The notes: generated by a model from the sequence alone, not told the origin. A stretch of DNA of 64,000 nucleotides from Bacillus sp. Cs-700 (GCF_011082085.1 NZ_CP041063.1:2046001-2110000), one strand, 5' to 3'. Shown: positions 44,132 through 53,961, counted from the first letter of the stretch. A program made the numbers and translations.

Positions 44132-44980
44132 TCATCTAAACAATAGCCTAGACTTCTTACGTTTCCCTTTTTCTTCTGAATCAGCAGCTAAAAGGCCTTC
44201 CTGCTTCTTCATTCCTTCTTCTTTAAAACGGCGTTTTTCTTCCTTTGACCACGATTTGTATTCTTTAATAAAGGCTTCATACTTCGGCATGATATCCTTC
44301 ATCGGTCCATACTCACGGATCGTACCATGTTCAAGCCAGATTGCTTTATTACAAAACTTCTTCATCTGGCCATTCGAGTGACTAACGAAGAAAATCGTCT
44401 TGCCTCGTTCTTTAAACTCTTCCATCTTTACAAGACATTTATCAGCAAATGTTTTGTCACCAACGGAAAGTGCCTCATCGACAATCAGAACATCCGGATC
44501 TACGCTAATTGAAATCGAAAATCCAAGACGTGATTTCATACCGCTAGAGTATTTTTTAACAGGCATATCAATAAATTTACCAATATCGGCAAACTCAATA
44601 ATATCAGGCTTCATTTTTTCAATTACGTCCTTTTTATAGCCCATCATGAGAAGCTTTAACTCAATGTTCTCACGACCTGTTAATTCTTTATTTAATCCGG
44701 CCGAAACGGCGATTAGAGAAACATCACCTTTAACGTCAATTTCCCCGCTCGTTGGTGGAGTAATGTTGGCAACCAGATTAGAGAACGTTGATTTCCCTGA
44801 TCCGTTAACCCCAATAATGCCAACAACGTCGCCTTCTCCTGCTTCAAAAGTCAAGTCACGGATGGCGTAAAAATCCTCACCGTAACCTCCAGGAAGAAGG
44901 ATGTCCTTCAGCTTATCGGAGTTCTGCCTGTGCATTTTATATTTTTTCGTAATCCCATTTAATTTAACTGAATAGCTCAT
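44132..44980 (-). CDS. tagH: Teichoic acid export ABC ATPase
   Basis: A 282-residue ATPase that powers export of undecaprenyl-linked wall teichoic acid with TagG. Walker A is GVNGSGKST, the signature is KKYSSGMKSRL, and Walker B is DVLIVDEALSVGD; the family marker VSAGLNKELTGRENI is present. It is much shorter than B. subtilis TagH (about 527 residues), lacking the membrane-anchored outer extension, and ends in a basic tail. It lies 15 bases after tagG. Confidence 0.93.
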   Translation of the reverse strand: MSYSVKLNGITKKYKMHRQNSDKLKDILLPGGYGEDFYAIRDLTFEAGEGDVVGIIGVNGSGKSTFSNLVANITPPTSGEIDVKGDVSLIAVSAGLNKELTGRENIELKLLMMGYKKDVIEKMKPDIIEFADIGKFIDMPVKKYSSGMKSRLGFSISISVDPDVLIVDEALSVGDKTFADKCLVKMEEFKERGKTIFFVSHSNGQMKKFCNKAIWLEHGTIREYGPMKDIMPKYEAFIKEYKSWSKEEKRRFKEEGMKKQEGLLAADSEEKGKRKKSRLLFR

Positions 44981-44995
44981 AAACGACAGTCCTTA

Positions 44996-45799
44996 TTAAA
45001 TATAGTCTACGAAATGACTCTTGAACTTCATATGCAGGTAGGAACCAATCATCAATAACAGCACAACAACCACCCAATAATAAAGTGTGTATTGAAGCGT
45101 CTGATGAACCCAGCCCATGCCGAGAAGTGCATCTCTGTAGCCTTCCACTATATAGTATAGCGGATTAAGTTTCATCCCAACCTGGATAAATCCAGGTAAA
45201 TCATCAATTGTCCAAAGAATCGGTGTTAAATAAAGGAACATCCGTATAAATGACTGAAGCATTTTGTGTACATCTCTCACAATTGTCGATAATGTTGACG
45301 TAATAAGAGAGATCGCAAAGATTAAAATAATTAATGAAAACATGTAATAAGGCAATTGAATTAAGTGCCACGATAAACCCTGACCGGTTAGTAACACGGC
45401 TGCAAAATAAATACCGAGAAGAATCAAGTGCTGGTAAAAGACCGACATGATCACAAAACTCGGAATTGTACTCATAGGGAAGTTCATTTTCGATACCATC
45501 GAAATCCTGGTATAAATCGATTTTGATCCTTGAATAACAGCTGGGTTAAAGAAGAACCAAACTACAAGACCAGCAGACATCCATAGCACAAAGGGAACCC
45601 CGTCAACAGGATTACCATTACGGATTCCAAATCCAAATACAAACCAGTAAATACTCATTTGAAACAGAGGATTGAGAATTTCCCAGACCATACCAAGATA
45701 GTTGTTGCTATTTGTACTTTTCACTTGATAAACCGAAAGTCGATTTATTAAGTAAAAGTTACTTACTTGTTCTTTTAAAACTGCAATCATCGAATTCAT
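44996..45799 (-). CDS. tagG: Teichoic acid export ABC permease
   Basis: A 267-residue ABC-2 type permease with six membrane helices (starting at LGMVWEILNPLFQMSIYWFVFG). It forms the channel for polymer flipping with TagH. It lies 2 bases after the CDP-glycerol transferase gene and 15 before tagH. Confidence 0.93.
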   Translation of the reverse strand: MNSMIAVLKEQVSNFYLINRLSVYQVKSTNSNNYLGMVWEILNPLFQMSIYWFVFGFGIRNGNPVDGVPFVLWMSAGLVVWFFFNPAVIQGSKSIYTRISMVSKMNFPMSTIPSFVIMSVFYQHLILLGIYFAAVLLTGQGLSWHLIQLPYYMFSLIILIFAISLITSTLSTIVRDVHKMLQSFIRMFLYLTPILWTIDDLPGFIQVGMKLNPLYYIVEGYRDALLGMGWVHQTLQYTLYYWVVVVLLLMIGSYLHMKFKSHFVDYI

Positions 45800-45801
45800 G
45801 C

Positions 45802-47004
45802 TTATTTTGCCTCACTAACAAAAATTTGGTCAACAACCTTTTTGGTAGCAGATCCTCCTTCGAGGTAACAATACGTATGATAGAAATCGTTATACTTCTC
45901 CTCGAATGCGCCAAAACCCTCAATTTCAAACGTTTGAATGGCCTTCAACACTTCTGCGGTTGTTGTCACTACAGGACCCGGTGCTTCAACTTCTAAATCA
46001 AAGTAGAAGCCACGCAATTTGTCTCGATATGAAGCGAGATCGTAGGTAAAGAAAATGATCGGTCTTCTTAAATTCGCATAATCGAAAAAGACTGAAGAAT
46101 AATCCGTGATTAAGACGTCTGACATTAAGTAAAGGTCGTTTACGTCGACACCTACAGATAAATCATAGACAAAACCCTCATATGGAGAAAGGTCAAATTG
46201 CTCTGCAATCAAGTAGTGCATCCTTAACACAATAACATACTCATCACCGATTTCACGTCTTAACATATCTAAATCCAATTTTAAATCATGCTTGTATTTG
46301 CCCGGCTGATAGAATTCATCATCTCGCCAAGTCGGCGCATAAAGAACCACTTTTTTATGCGTTGGAATGCTGTACTCCGCTTTTAATGCGGCAATTCCGT
46401 TTTCATCATTTTCAAGATGCAGACGATCATTACGGGGATAACCCGATTCAATCATGTTTTTCTTAAAACCAAATGCTCGCTCAAAAATTTCTGTTGAGTA
46501 GCGGTTAGGTGAAATAAGATAATCCCACTTCGCCGCTTCCTTATAGAAATTATCCTTATAAGAAAGCGTATTTGTCCCAGGCATGTGTACCTCGTCCATA
46601 TCTCCAGCAAGCTTCTTAAGCGGCGTTCCATGCCACGTTTGCACGTAAACAGTGTGCGATGGCTTTGGAATCCAAAGGGACATTCGACTATTCGTTACCC
46701 AATAACGAGCACGAGCCATCAGGTAAAACCACTTTAGTGAAAAACGCCTTACAGTAGGTATACCCTTTTTGCGGAATAAATCAGCATGTGACTCTTCAAC
46801 GCTCCAAATCATTTCAAGGTTATAATTGTGCTCGACAAGATATTCGTAGATCGCTCTTGGATTACAGCTATATTGTTTTCCAGAAAAGCTTTCGAATATC
46901 ACAAGTCGCTTATTTGCAGGAAACCGACCTAATGCCACGAAAAGAAGTCGACTAAATGCCTTCATCAATGGATATATTTTCATCATCTTTAATAGCTTTT
47001 TCAT
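45802..47004 (-). CDS. CDP-glycerol glycerophosphotransferase (TagB/TagF family)
   Basis: A 400-residue peripheral membrane enzyme adding glycerol-phosphate to the lipid-linked teichoic acid. Family blocks are QTWHGTPLKKLA, the catalytic-region YAPTWRDDEF, LRMHYL and ITDYSSVFFDYA. The length fits a primase (TagB) better than the large polymerase. It shares much of its sequence with the C-terminal half of the next gene. A basic, amphipathic N-terminus fits membrane contact. It is coupled to tagG. Confidence 0.88.
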   Translation of the reverse strand: MKKLLKMMKIYPLMKAFSRLLFVALGRFPANKRLVIFESFSGKQYSCNPRAIYEYLVEHNYNLEMIWSVEESHADLFRKKGIPTVRRFSLKWFYLMARARYWVTNSRMSLWIPKPSHTVYVQTWHGTPLKKLAGDMDEVHMPGTNTLSYKDNFYKEAAKWDYLISPNRYSTEIFERAFGFKKNMIESGYPRNDRLHLENDENGIAALKAEYSIPTHKKVVLYAPTWRDDEFYQPGKYKHDLKLDLDMLRREIGDEYVIVLRMHYLIAEQFDLSPYEGFVYDLSVGVDVNDLYLMSDVLITDYSSVFFDYANLRRPIIFFTYDLASYRDKLRGFYFDLEVEAPGPVVTTTAEVLKAIQTFEIEGFGAFEEKYNDFYHTYCYLEGGSATKKVVDQIFVSEAK

Positions 47005-47061
47005 GAAATGGACACCTTACCCCTGACAAATAGTAGATTCAATTGAAATGCCCTCTCGCTT

Positions 47062-47113
47062 TAAAAAACAGGATAGTGCCATTTCGCCTTTATCAGCGGC
47101 AGTACCCTGTTTC
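47062..47113 (-). terminator. Hairpin between the two glycerophosphotransferase genes
   Basis: On the minus strand AAACAGG pairs with CCTGTTT across an inner TGCC/GGCA stem and is followed by TTTT. It probably lowers readthrough into the downstream teichoic acid genes. Confidence 0.55.
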
Positions 47114-47125
47114 TTAAATGTGCAT

Positions 47126-49285
47126 CTACACTTCAGCTTTTTCGGGTTCAAACACCCTGTTAATCACTTTCTTAGCTGCATGCCCATCATCAAGATGGCA
47201 ATATTTATCGTAAAATGCATTAAATTTACTTTCGTACTCTAGCTCAATTCTTTCAAGATTTTCAATGGCATCAAGAACGCCCTCTGATGTTTTCAACAAT
47301 GGGCCAGGTGCTTCATTTTCAAAATCCATATAAAATCCGCGCAGTGAATCGCGATATTTTTCGATGTCATAAGTGAAGAAAAGAATCGGACGACGCAGGT
47401 TTGCGTAATCAAAGAATACAGATGAATAATCAGTAATCAACACATCTGATAGCAAATAAAGCTCCGCAATATCGCCATAGTCAGAAAGGTTGTAAACAAA
47501 ATCACTCATACCTGTTGTATCGATGTGCTCAGCAACTAAATAGTGCATTCGGAGGGCAATCACATACTGATCTCCTAAACGCTCCTGCATTTTCTTTAGA
47601 TCCAGCTTTAAATCAAATTTATATTGACCTTTCCCATGAAACTCATCATCCCGCCACGTTGGCGCATAAAGAATAACCTTCTTATCTGCCGGAATACCAA
47701 GCTTTGTTTTGATTTCCTGCTGTCGGTTTTTCTTTTCTTCTTCTGGAAGGTAAAGAATATCATTTCTCGGATAGCCAACATCAAGCATTTCTTTTCCAAA
47801 CTTGAATGCTCTTCTAAAGATCTGCGAAGAATAATCATTCGGTGAAACAAGGTAGTCCCATTTTTGGGCTTCGTTATAAAAATTCCGCTTATACTTTTCT
47901 GTTGTGGTACCCGGCATACGGACTTCTTTCATATCAGCCGCAAGCTTCTTAAGGGGCGTACCGTGCCACGTTTGCAAGTACACCGTTTCAGGACGTTTAA
48001 TAGCAAAATTCGGCATTCTGGCGTTCGATACCCAGTATTTCGCCGTTGCCAAATGATAATAATAGGCTGGACTTAATCGACGAACCTGCTTCGGATTACC
48101 CGGGATGTCCTTTTTCTGCTTATCATAAACCCATAAATAGTCGTATTTCTGGTTGCTTTTCAACAGCTCTTCATAAATGTAGCGAGGACTATCAGAGTAG
48201 CCTTTGCCGCCAAAGCTTTCAAGCAACACTTTTCGCTCTTTCATTGGCATTTTCACAAGGACTGTTCGGTAGAGCTGACGCATGAGTAAGTGCTTTTTCC
48301 TTAACGCTCTTCGCCACTGTCTTAAGCGAACGCGAAACTTCATTGACTTCAGAACGGCTTCCTTCTTACCTTTTTGGAGGAGGCGATGTTCTCTTCGCTC
48401 AACTAAATTTCTTCGCTTTATTCTTCCTGGGGCCACGAGGGCAAGACAGTTTTTTAAAGCTGTAAAGTGATCAAATAAAACAGATGGTTCTTTCGTCGCT
48501 TTATTCGTAATACTTTTTGAGTAATAGTTCAACAAAAGCAAGTCCAAATAACGGCTAATGCTTTTCGTTTCGCCATAAGACAGCTTCATTTTGTGATAAA
48601 TATAAAATAAGTCAGGTAACTTCTCCTCAACCGAATGCAACATTAAAGTTGGATGATCAATTGGATCGTAGCATTCTCCTTTTAAATAAGTTGGAACTCC
48701 TGAAATCATCGGAATTTCTTCCGAATTCACAATAACAGGTATGGAGAATGATAAATCCGCGTAAAACGTTGCTTCTTCATCAAAACGAAGCTGATGATTT
48801 TCAATAAAGTCTTTGCGAATTAGAAAGTTCGTCGCACTTCTGCGGCGAAGAGCTTTAATCTTTCTACTGCCTCTTAATCTCCGTAGGTGGTAAGAATCTT
48901 CTCCAATTTCTGTAGGAATGTCAATTTTACCAGCTTTAAAGATAGACGCACCAATAAGATGGTCTTCTCCAACATTGCTTAGAAGAAGTTCCAGTGTATA
49001 TGGGGCAAGGTAATCGTCACCGTCCATAAAATAGATGAACTCATTGGAAGCATGGTCAATTCCCATATTGCGCGCTTTTGAGACACCAACATTTGTGTCT
49101 AAATGATAGCAGCTTAGTCTTGGGTCATGATAATGCTCGATGATTTCTTTACTACGATCAGTTGAAGCGTCATTGATCAGGATAATCTCAAAATCCTGAT
49201 AAGACTGCTGAAGCAAAGAATCAAGGCATTTTTGAATATAATCTTGTTTATTATAAACGGTTACTATTACACTAATTTGTCCCAT
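47126..49285 (-). CDS. Two-domain GT2 glycosyltransferase - CDP-glycerol glycerophosphotransferase
   Basis: A 719-residue fusion. Residues 1-280 are a GT-A glycosyltransferase 2 domain (ISVIVTVYNKQDYIQKCL, NDASTDRS, DGDDYLAP). A basic linker follows at about 300-340, then a TagF-type polymerase domain with QTWHGTPLKKLA, YAPTWRDDEF, LRMHYL and ITDYSSVFFDYA. ATG at 49285 is 5 bases from AGGGA. It would both decorate or prime and extend a glycerol-phosphate polymer. Similar fusions exist in Firmicutes teichoic acid clusters, but the sugar is not predictable. It lies 47 bases after tagD. Confidence 0.88.
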   Translation of the reverse strand: MGQISVIVTVYNKQDYIQKCLDSLLQQSYQDFEIILINDASTDRSKEIIEHYHDPRLSCYHLDTNVGVSKARNMGIDHASNEFIYFMDGDDYLAPYTLELLLSNVGEDHLIGASIFKAGKIDIPTEIGEDSYHLRRLRGSRKIKALRRRSATNFLIRKDFIENHQLRFDEEATFYADLSFSIPVIVNSEEIPMISGVPTYLKGECYDPIDHPTLMLHSVEEKLPDLFYIYHKMKLSYGETKSISRYLDLLLLNYYSKSITNKATKEPSVLFDHFTALKNCLALVAPGRIKRRNLVERREHRLLQKGKKEAVLKSMKFRVRLRQWRRALRKKHLLMRQLYRTVLVKMPMKERKVLLESFGGKGYSDSPRYIYEELLKSNQKYDYLWVYDKQKKDIPGNPKQVRRLSPAYYYHLATAKYWVSNARMPNFAIKRPETVYLQTWHGTPLKKLAADMKEVRMPGTTTEKYKRNFYNEAQKWDYLVSPNDYSSQIFRRAFKFGKEMLDVGYPRNDILYLPEEEKKNRQQEIKTKLGIPADKKVILYAPTWRDDEFHGKGQYKFDLKLDLKKMQERLGDQYVIALRMHYLVAEHIDTTGMSDFVYNLSDYGDIAELYLLSDVLITDYSSVFFDYANLRRPILFFTYDIEKYRDSLRGFYMDFENEAPGPLLKTSEGVLDAIENLERIELEYESKFNAFYDKYCHLDDGHAAKKVINRVFEPEKAEV

Positions 49286-49332
49286 CACAATCCCTAGCAC
49301 CCCAACTATTTATTCTCAAATTCTATGACTGC

Positions 49333-49728
49333 TTAGCCGTTAGATACAAGCAACTCTTTCTTGATTTTAGTTGTTGAAATCCCTGCCGTACGAGGAAGAT
49401 AAACAACTTCACAATGATCTTTCAAGAAGTCAAATTTGCCTTCCCAATCATCGCCCATTACGAAAATATCAACATCGTTATTTTTAACATCATCTACTTT
49501 TTGTTCCCAGTGTTCTTCAGGAATAACTTCATCTACATAGCGAATCGCTTCTAAAATCACTTTACGATTTTCGTAGCTATGATACGCCTTTTTATTTTTA
49601 AGTTCGTTAAATTCATCAGTTGAAATGGCTACAATCAGATAGTCGCCAAGATCCTTTGCTCTCTTTAATAAATTAATATGTCCCCAATGCAATAAATCAA
49701 ACGTACCGTAAGTCAAAACCTTCTTCAT
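49333..49728 (-). CDS. tagD: Glycerol-3-phosphate cytidylyltransferase
   Basis: A 131-residue nucleotidyltransferase making CDP-glycerol from CTP and glycerol-3-phosphate for teichoic acid. It has GTFDLLHWGHINLL (8-21) and the C-terminal RTAGISTTKIK signature; length is as usual (about 129-132). The ATG follows GGAGGGG. It starts the minus-strand run of polymer genes. Confidence 0.96.
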   Translation of the reverse strand: MKKVLTYGTFDLLHWGHINLLKRAKDLGDYLIVAISTDEFNELKNKKAYHSYENRKVILEAIRYVDEVIPEEHWEQKVDDVKNNDVDIFVMGDDWEGKFDFLKDHCEVVYLPRTAGISTTKIKKELLVSNG

Positions 49729-49859
49729 TTCGACCCCTCCAGTTATTAGTGTTTAATAGTTTTTTTAACGAGACACGAATTAACATACAATTTACAATTT
49801 TTAATAATACTTAACATCATGCGCGCTTAATTTGTTTTATAATAGATTTGTACTCAAGT

Positions 49860-50633
49860 CTATTCTTTATCAAATGAGCGTGATGTAATAATAACGCGCA
49901 GGCCTGTCTTTATCACAAGCATGGCGAGGAAAAAGGATATATAGTAAAGTAGAAACTCTGCGCCTGTTACCTGTTCAATTAAAACAATGAACACAGCTGT
50001 AACATAAAAGCCAGGTAGGCCAAGCAGAACAGCTACAATATCAAAAAACAGTGAACCATCTCGAATCGAATTCACAGGATCCTGAGTGGTCGATTGCGAC
50101 ATCGTTAACTTCGTTAGCTGGTATGCAATTGGAACGAGTAATGCCATGATAATCGCTACAATCGTCACATAGATTATTGTCATTTCGAGTAGATTTACAT
50201 CAAGCATCCCAGCTTGTCTTAAGACAGTTAAAATCATCGATAAAAAGACCGGCAATGCTGCAGCTTGTATAATAATGTCGATATAATACCCTTTTGATGA
50301 CGTTTGTTTCGTAATTCTAGCAACTTCACCATCAACACAATCAAAAAGATAACCAATATTATAAAACAACGCGGCAAATACAATCGATAAAGGTGTAGCA
50401 ATCATTAGCGATAAGCCTGAGATAATCATAAAGAATGCACTCATCCAGCTTACCGTATTTGGTTTTATACGCATTTTAATAAACAAAATGGTAATATAAA
50501 TCGAAATTCGACGCAGTACATACCATGACCATAAATCTTCTTTATAACTTAACGTTTGAGACTGCTTTCGATAAGAAAGAATCGTCTCATTATCAAGAAA
50601 TGTGGTCGGTAGTAATTCTTGCCCATTTTTCAT
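49860..50633 (-). CDS. CDP-alcohol phosphatidyltransferase family protein
   Basis: A 257-residue membrane protein with about six helices and the CDP-alcohol phosphotransferase motif at residues 98-123: D98, D101-G102, A105-R106, G115 and D119 are in place. The fourth, catalytic-base Asp is Gln123 (YYIDIIIQ). The first 41 bases overlap the preceding glycosyltransferase gene. It probably acts on lipid-linked wall intermediates or makes an unusual phospholipid, but the changed residue makes activity uncertain. Confidence 0.8.
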   Translation of the reverse strand: MKNGQELLPTTFLDNETILSYRKQSQTLSYKEDLWSWYVLRRISIYITILFIKMRIKPNTVSWMSAFFMIISGLSLMIATPLSIVFAALFYNIGYLFDCVDGEVARITKQTSSKGYYIDIIIQAAALPVFLSMILTVLRQAGMLDVNLLEMTIIYVTIVAIIMALLVPIAYQLTKLTMSQSTTQDPVNSIRDGSLFFDIVAVLLGLPGFYVTAVFIVLIEQVTGAEFLLYYISFFLAMLVIKTGLRVIITSRSFDKE

Positions 50634-51648
50634 GACCGGTCTTCACCTTCCAGTATTGTTTGCTAAAGTATCCGCCTACTAGTCCTAGGCCCCTCGAAAA
50701 GTGGAGCAGAAAGAACTGCATCACCGTAGGAAAGTATGCACGGAAACCATGTTGTTTGATAACGCCTAGTGAAGAAACACCGATCATCATCAGGTAAATT
50801 GCAACTAATGAGAGTAACCCGATTAAAAAAGCATCATTAAAGAGTGCTCCAATTCCAAGACCTGTCCCTGTAAGAAATGCCATCAAGGGAGCAAGCTGTC
50901 GAAATCTCATTACACCTTTTGTACTTCTAGAAGCAATAATACCCCATTTTCCATCTGCATAAGACTTTTGAACAAATGTCTTCACACTATCTCTAGCAAA
51001 ATAAGTGGAAGCTATATCACTAGACAAATAAAACTTTCCGCCTCGATTTCTAACCCTCGCATGAAATTCTATATCTTCACTTCTTCTTAAATTTTCGTTG
51101 AACAATCCGGCTTTTTGGAATACTTCACGCTTGTAAGCACCATACGGAACCGTGTCTACAAGTCCTTCCCATTTGCTGGAGCTTTTTGTAATGCGGAACA
51201 TTGAGTTCCCGACTCCCATTGGATGTGAGTAAACATACGCATTAATTGTTCCCCAAAAACCTTTCCCTTCCGTTCGAATAACGCCTCCGACGCAGTCCAT
51301 ATTTGGCTTGCGTTGAATTAAGTCATAGTAACCTTCAAGGAAATCTTTAGGGATCATCGTATGCCCGTCTACCCTTAAAATGTACTTTCCTTTTGCATTC
51401 TGGATAGCAAGATTCCATCCTGTAGGTAAGGTTTCTTTCGGATTTTCAAATAGTCGAATTCTTCCCGGATTCTTAAGACTAACATCTTCTATAATATCTT
51501 TCGTTCGATCGGACGACATTCCATCAACTACTAGAATTTCATATGAATGCTGAGGAAACTCCTGTTGCAAGACACCTTCCAGCAACTTTCGTATATACCT
51601 CTCTTCATTCTTCACGACGAGAAGCACGGAAAAGAACAATTCTTTCAT
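50593..51648 (-). CDS. Membrane glycosyltransferase family 2 (ExoA-like)
   Basis: A 351-residue GT2 enzyme. A GT-A domain (SVLLVVKNEERYIRKLL, VVDGMSSDRT, LRVDGHTMIP, then RRSEDIEF as acceptor/base region) is followed by two or three C-terminal membrane helices (about 250-320). It resembles ExoA-type succinoglycan glucosyltransferases. It overlaps the next gene by 41 bases, so the two are coupled. Probably it glycosylates a wall polymer or lipid; sugar donor unknown. Confidence 0.85.
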   Translation of the reverse strand: MKELFFSVLLVVKNEERYIRKLLEGVLQQEFPQHSYEILVVDGMSSDRTKDIIEDVSLKNPGRIRLFENPKETLPTGWNLAIQNAKGKYILRVDGHTMIPKDFLEGYYDLIQRKPNMDCVGGVIRTEGKGFWGTINAYVYSHPMGVGNSMFRITKSSSKWEGLVDTVPYGAYKREVFQKAGLFNENLRRSEDIEFHARVRNRGGKFYLSSDIASTYFARDSVKTFVQKSYADGKWGIIASRSTKGVMRFRQLAPLMAFLTGTGLGIGALFNDAFLIGLLSLVAIYLMMIGVSSLGVIKQHGFRAYFPTVMQFFLLHFSRGLGLVGGYFSKQYWKVKTGHEKWARITTDHIS

Positions 51649-52478
51649 TTCTTTTCATCCCTTCACAACTTCGCCTTATCTCTTTTTTCTCTCTATGAGA
51701 CTATTTTTTTCAATAAATCTTTTCAATCTAATACTTAAGTATACATGAATTCGATTGAATAATCATTGTAAAAATAAGGAAAAAGCAGTTTATTTTCTTT
51801 CAATTGTGTGAACAATCTCTGCTAGATTCTTCACGTTCTCACGTCAAAAAAGCTAAGACTGACTGATCGTGGATTAATGAGAAAACTAGGTTCATTACGT
51901 TTAAACGATGCTGTCGCTATCGCTTCTTCGCAACATATGACACCCTTCGTCACATCCCGGTAAATTGTGGCCCTCAATTCGCTTGTAATAAATGCCTATT
52001 TAGTGAATGAGATCGTGCTTATAGACAAACATAAAGCCAACGCATACTTTTAAACCAAAATGGGAATAGGGTCATTTAGAATAATAAGTTCAATTGTTTA
52101 GACAGACTACTCATCAAAACAATGGAGCTTACTTCTTTAATCAACCTCAATTAATAAGTCACGAACATGCAATTATTCTTCAATACCCTTCTTGTATGAA
52201 ATAAAACTATACAAAGGTAGCGAGGGATTTGCGTAAAACGGGATTTAGTGTGTTTCATCTTAACATTTCATGATTGAGAAGGATACCGACTATTGTTGTC
52301 GAAAATTCTGTAATAGCGGCATTCACAATAAACAAAACGTATCTGAAGCCTCTAAGCACTCCGTACTACGTGCATTTTGCTAGGTTGTGAAAAAGCAGGA
52401 AAAAAGTCGGGAAATATGTTAATATTAGTAAGCACTTATATGGATTTTGAAATCAATTAGTTACTGGGAGGATTCAAC
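51649..52478. other. 830-base intergenic region between divergent glycosyltransferase and gtaB genes
   Basis: A/T-rich and frequently stopped in all frames. No convincing gene, RNA or repeat was found. It must hold promoters for both flanking genes, but no good -35/-10 pair stands out. The length and mixed composition could mean a decayed gene, though I recognise no remnant. Confidence 0.4.
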
Positions 52479-53369
52479 ATGAGAGTAAGGAAGGCTATTA
52501 TACCTGCCGCTGGTCTTGGAACAAGGTTCTTACCGGCAACTAAGGCACAGCCAAAAGAAATGCTACCAATCGTGGACAAGCCAACGATTCAATATATTGT
52601 AGAAGAAGCTGTTGCTGCTGGAATTGAAGATATTATCATCGTGAGCGGTCGCGGAAAGCGCGCAATTGAAGACCATTTTGACAAATCCTACGAGCTTGAA
52701 GAAACGCTTATTAAGAAGCAAAAAGAAGCGATGTTAAAAGAAGTTCAGCAAATATCTAATTTAGCTAACATTCATTATATACGTCAAAAAGAACCAAAAG
52801 GCCTTGGACATGCGATTAACTGCGCAAGTCGTTTTATCGGTAATGAGCCTTTCGCAGTTCTCCTTGGAGACGACATTGTCAAATCAGAGCAGCCATGTAT
52901 TGGCCAGCTCATGGATAGCTACAACCGTTACCGTACTTCAATTGTAGGTGTTCAACAAGTTGCGGACGAAGCCGTATCAAAATACGGGATTATCGCTCCT
53001 AAAGGAGAACAAATCGACAATGGGATTATCCCCATTAAATCTCTTGTTGAGAAACCTTCCCTTGAAGACGCACCGTCTAATTATGCGATTTTAGGACGTT
53101 ACATTCTCACTCCTGAAATATTCTCCATTCTTGAAAACCTACCTAAAGGCGCTGGTGGAGAAATTCAACTGACAGATGCGATTAAAGTATTGAATGAACA
53201 GCAAGCCGTTTTTGCTCATGAATTCGAAGGCCAGCGTTACGATGTTGGTGATAAATTTGGTTTCATTAAAGCAACCGTCGATTTTGCTCTAACACGTCCA
53301 GATCTTCAAAAAGATGTGATGAACTACCTAAAACAAGTAGTTGATCAAGAATTAACGACTAAAAAATAA
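52479..53369 (+). CDS. gtaB: UTP-glucose-1-phosphate uridylyltransferase
   Basis: A 296-residue enzyme making UDP-glucose for teichoic acid glucosylation, glycolipids and galactose recycling. It has the N-terminal [27 protein letters not shown]... block, LGDDIV and VEKP. The ATG follows GGGAGG. UDP-glucose is also the GalT cosubstrate and the GalE product, linking this gene to both galactose and wall sections. Confidence 0.95.
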   Translation: MRVRKAIIPAAGLGTRFLPATKAQPKEMLPIVDKPTIQYIVEEAVAAGIEDIIIVSGRGKRAIEDHFDKSYELEETLIKKQKEAMLKEVQQISNLANIHYIRQKEPKGLGHAINCASRFIGNEPFAVLLGDDIVKSEQPCIGQLMDSYNRYRTSIVGVQQVADEAVSKYGIIAPKGEQIDNGIIPIKSLVEKPSLEDAPSNYAILGRYILTPEIFSILENLPKGAGGEIQLTDAIKVLNEQQAVFAHEFEGQRYDVGDKFGFIKATVDFALTRPDLQKDVMNYLKQVVDQELTTKK

Positions 53370-53405
53370 AGAAGTCTTTTTGAGCCCTTGAAGCTCTGAT
53401 TCAAT

Positions 53406-53450
53406 AAAAGCCGCGATTTTCTCCCAAAGAGAATCGCGGCTTTTATTATT
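53406..53450. terminator. Bidirectional terminator between gtaB and the DUF4870 gene
   Basis: AAAAGCCGCGAT(T)TTCTC pairs with GAGAATCGCGGCTTTT (one bulge) around CCAAA, flanked by A and T runs. It separates two convergent genes. Confidence 0.88.
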
Positions 53451-53823
53451 TCATTTTCGCTAACTGCTTTTCCGAGAAGTCGCCAGCGATTGGAAGCTTA
53501 TAGTGATTTCCCTGATAGGCTTTTACCATTAAAACAATCCAAACAATTAAGCTAAGAGGAGGTAAAATCAGAACAGAAACGATTGTACCAATAACAGGAA
53601 CAACATTTAACACAAGACTTATAACGAAGAATGCTCCGAACACAACAATTGATTGCATGGCGTGGAAGCGAACGAACTTGTTTTCTTTTTCGATTAACAA
53701 AAAAATAATTCCAGTGACAAATCCTAACACATAGGTCAACAGTCCTGCGACGTTTTCCTCCAATCCGCTTGAAGTTTTTCGTGGGGTTGGCGTCATTTTT
53801 TCTGGATTATTCCCTGCCTCCAC
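53446..53823 (-). CDS. DUF4870 (Tic20-like) membrane protein
   Basis: A 125-residue protein with a short polar N-terminus and three to four membrane helices. It carries the family pattern ENVAGLLTYVLGFVTGIIFLLIE, KFVRFHAMQSIVVF and VWIVLMVKAYQG. The start is GTG, 7 bases from GGGAGG. Function unknown; such proteins are common in Bacillaceae. Confidence 0.85.
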   Translation of the reverse strand: MEAGNNPEKMTPTPRKTSSGLEENVAGLLTYVLGFVTGIIFLLIEKENKFVRFHAMQSIVVFGAFFVISLVLNVVPVIGTIVSVLILPPLSLIVWIVLMVKAYQGNHYKLPIAGDFSEKQLAKMK

Positions 53824-53895
53824 AGCAATTCCTCCCTTATCTTGTAAATTCAGAATATTGTATAAATTAATTTTATCAAAAGCAGGAATTTGGGG

Positions 53896-53917
53896 GTAGT
53901 ATACGAAAGTATACTAC
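53896..53917. promoter_or_regulatory. 22-bp palindrome upstream of the LuxR-type regulator
   Basis: Perfect 9-bp arms GTAGTATAC / GTATACTAC around GAAA, ending 44 bases before the start codon. Its size suits a LuxR-type dimer, so autoregulation is likely but inferred. Confidence 0.5.
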
Positions 53918-53961
53918 TTAGACAAAATTCGAGTAATCTTTTATAGCGGAGTGTGATACGG

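Noticed and set aside
51877-51963. Short ORF of 28 codons in the long gap
   Set aside because: No ribosome binding site and no recognisable protein character.
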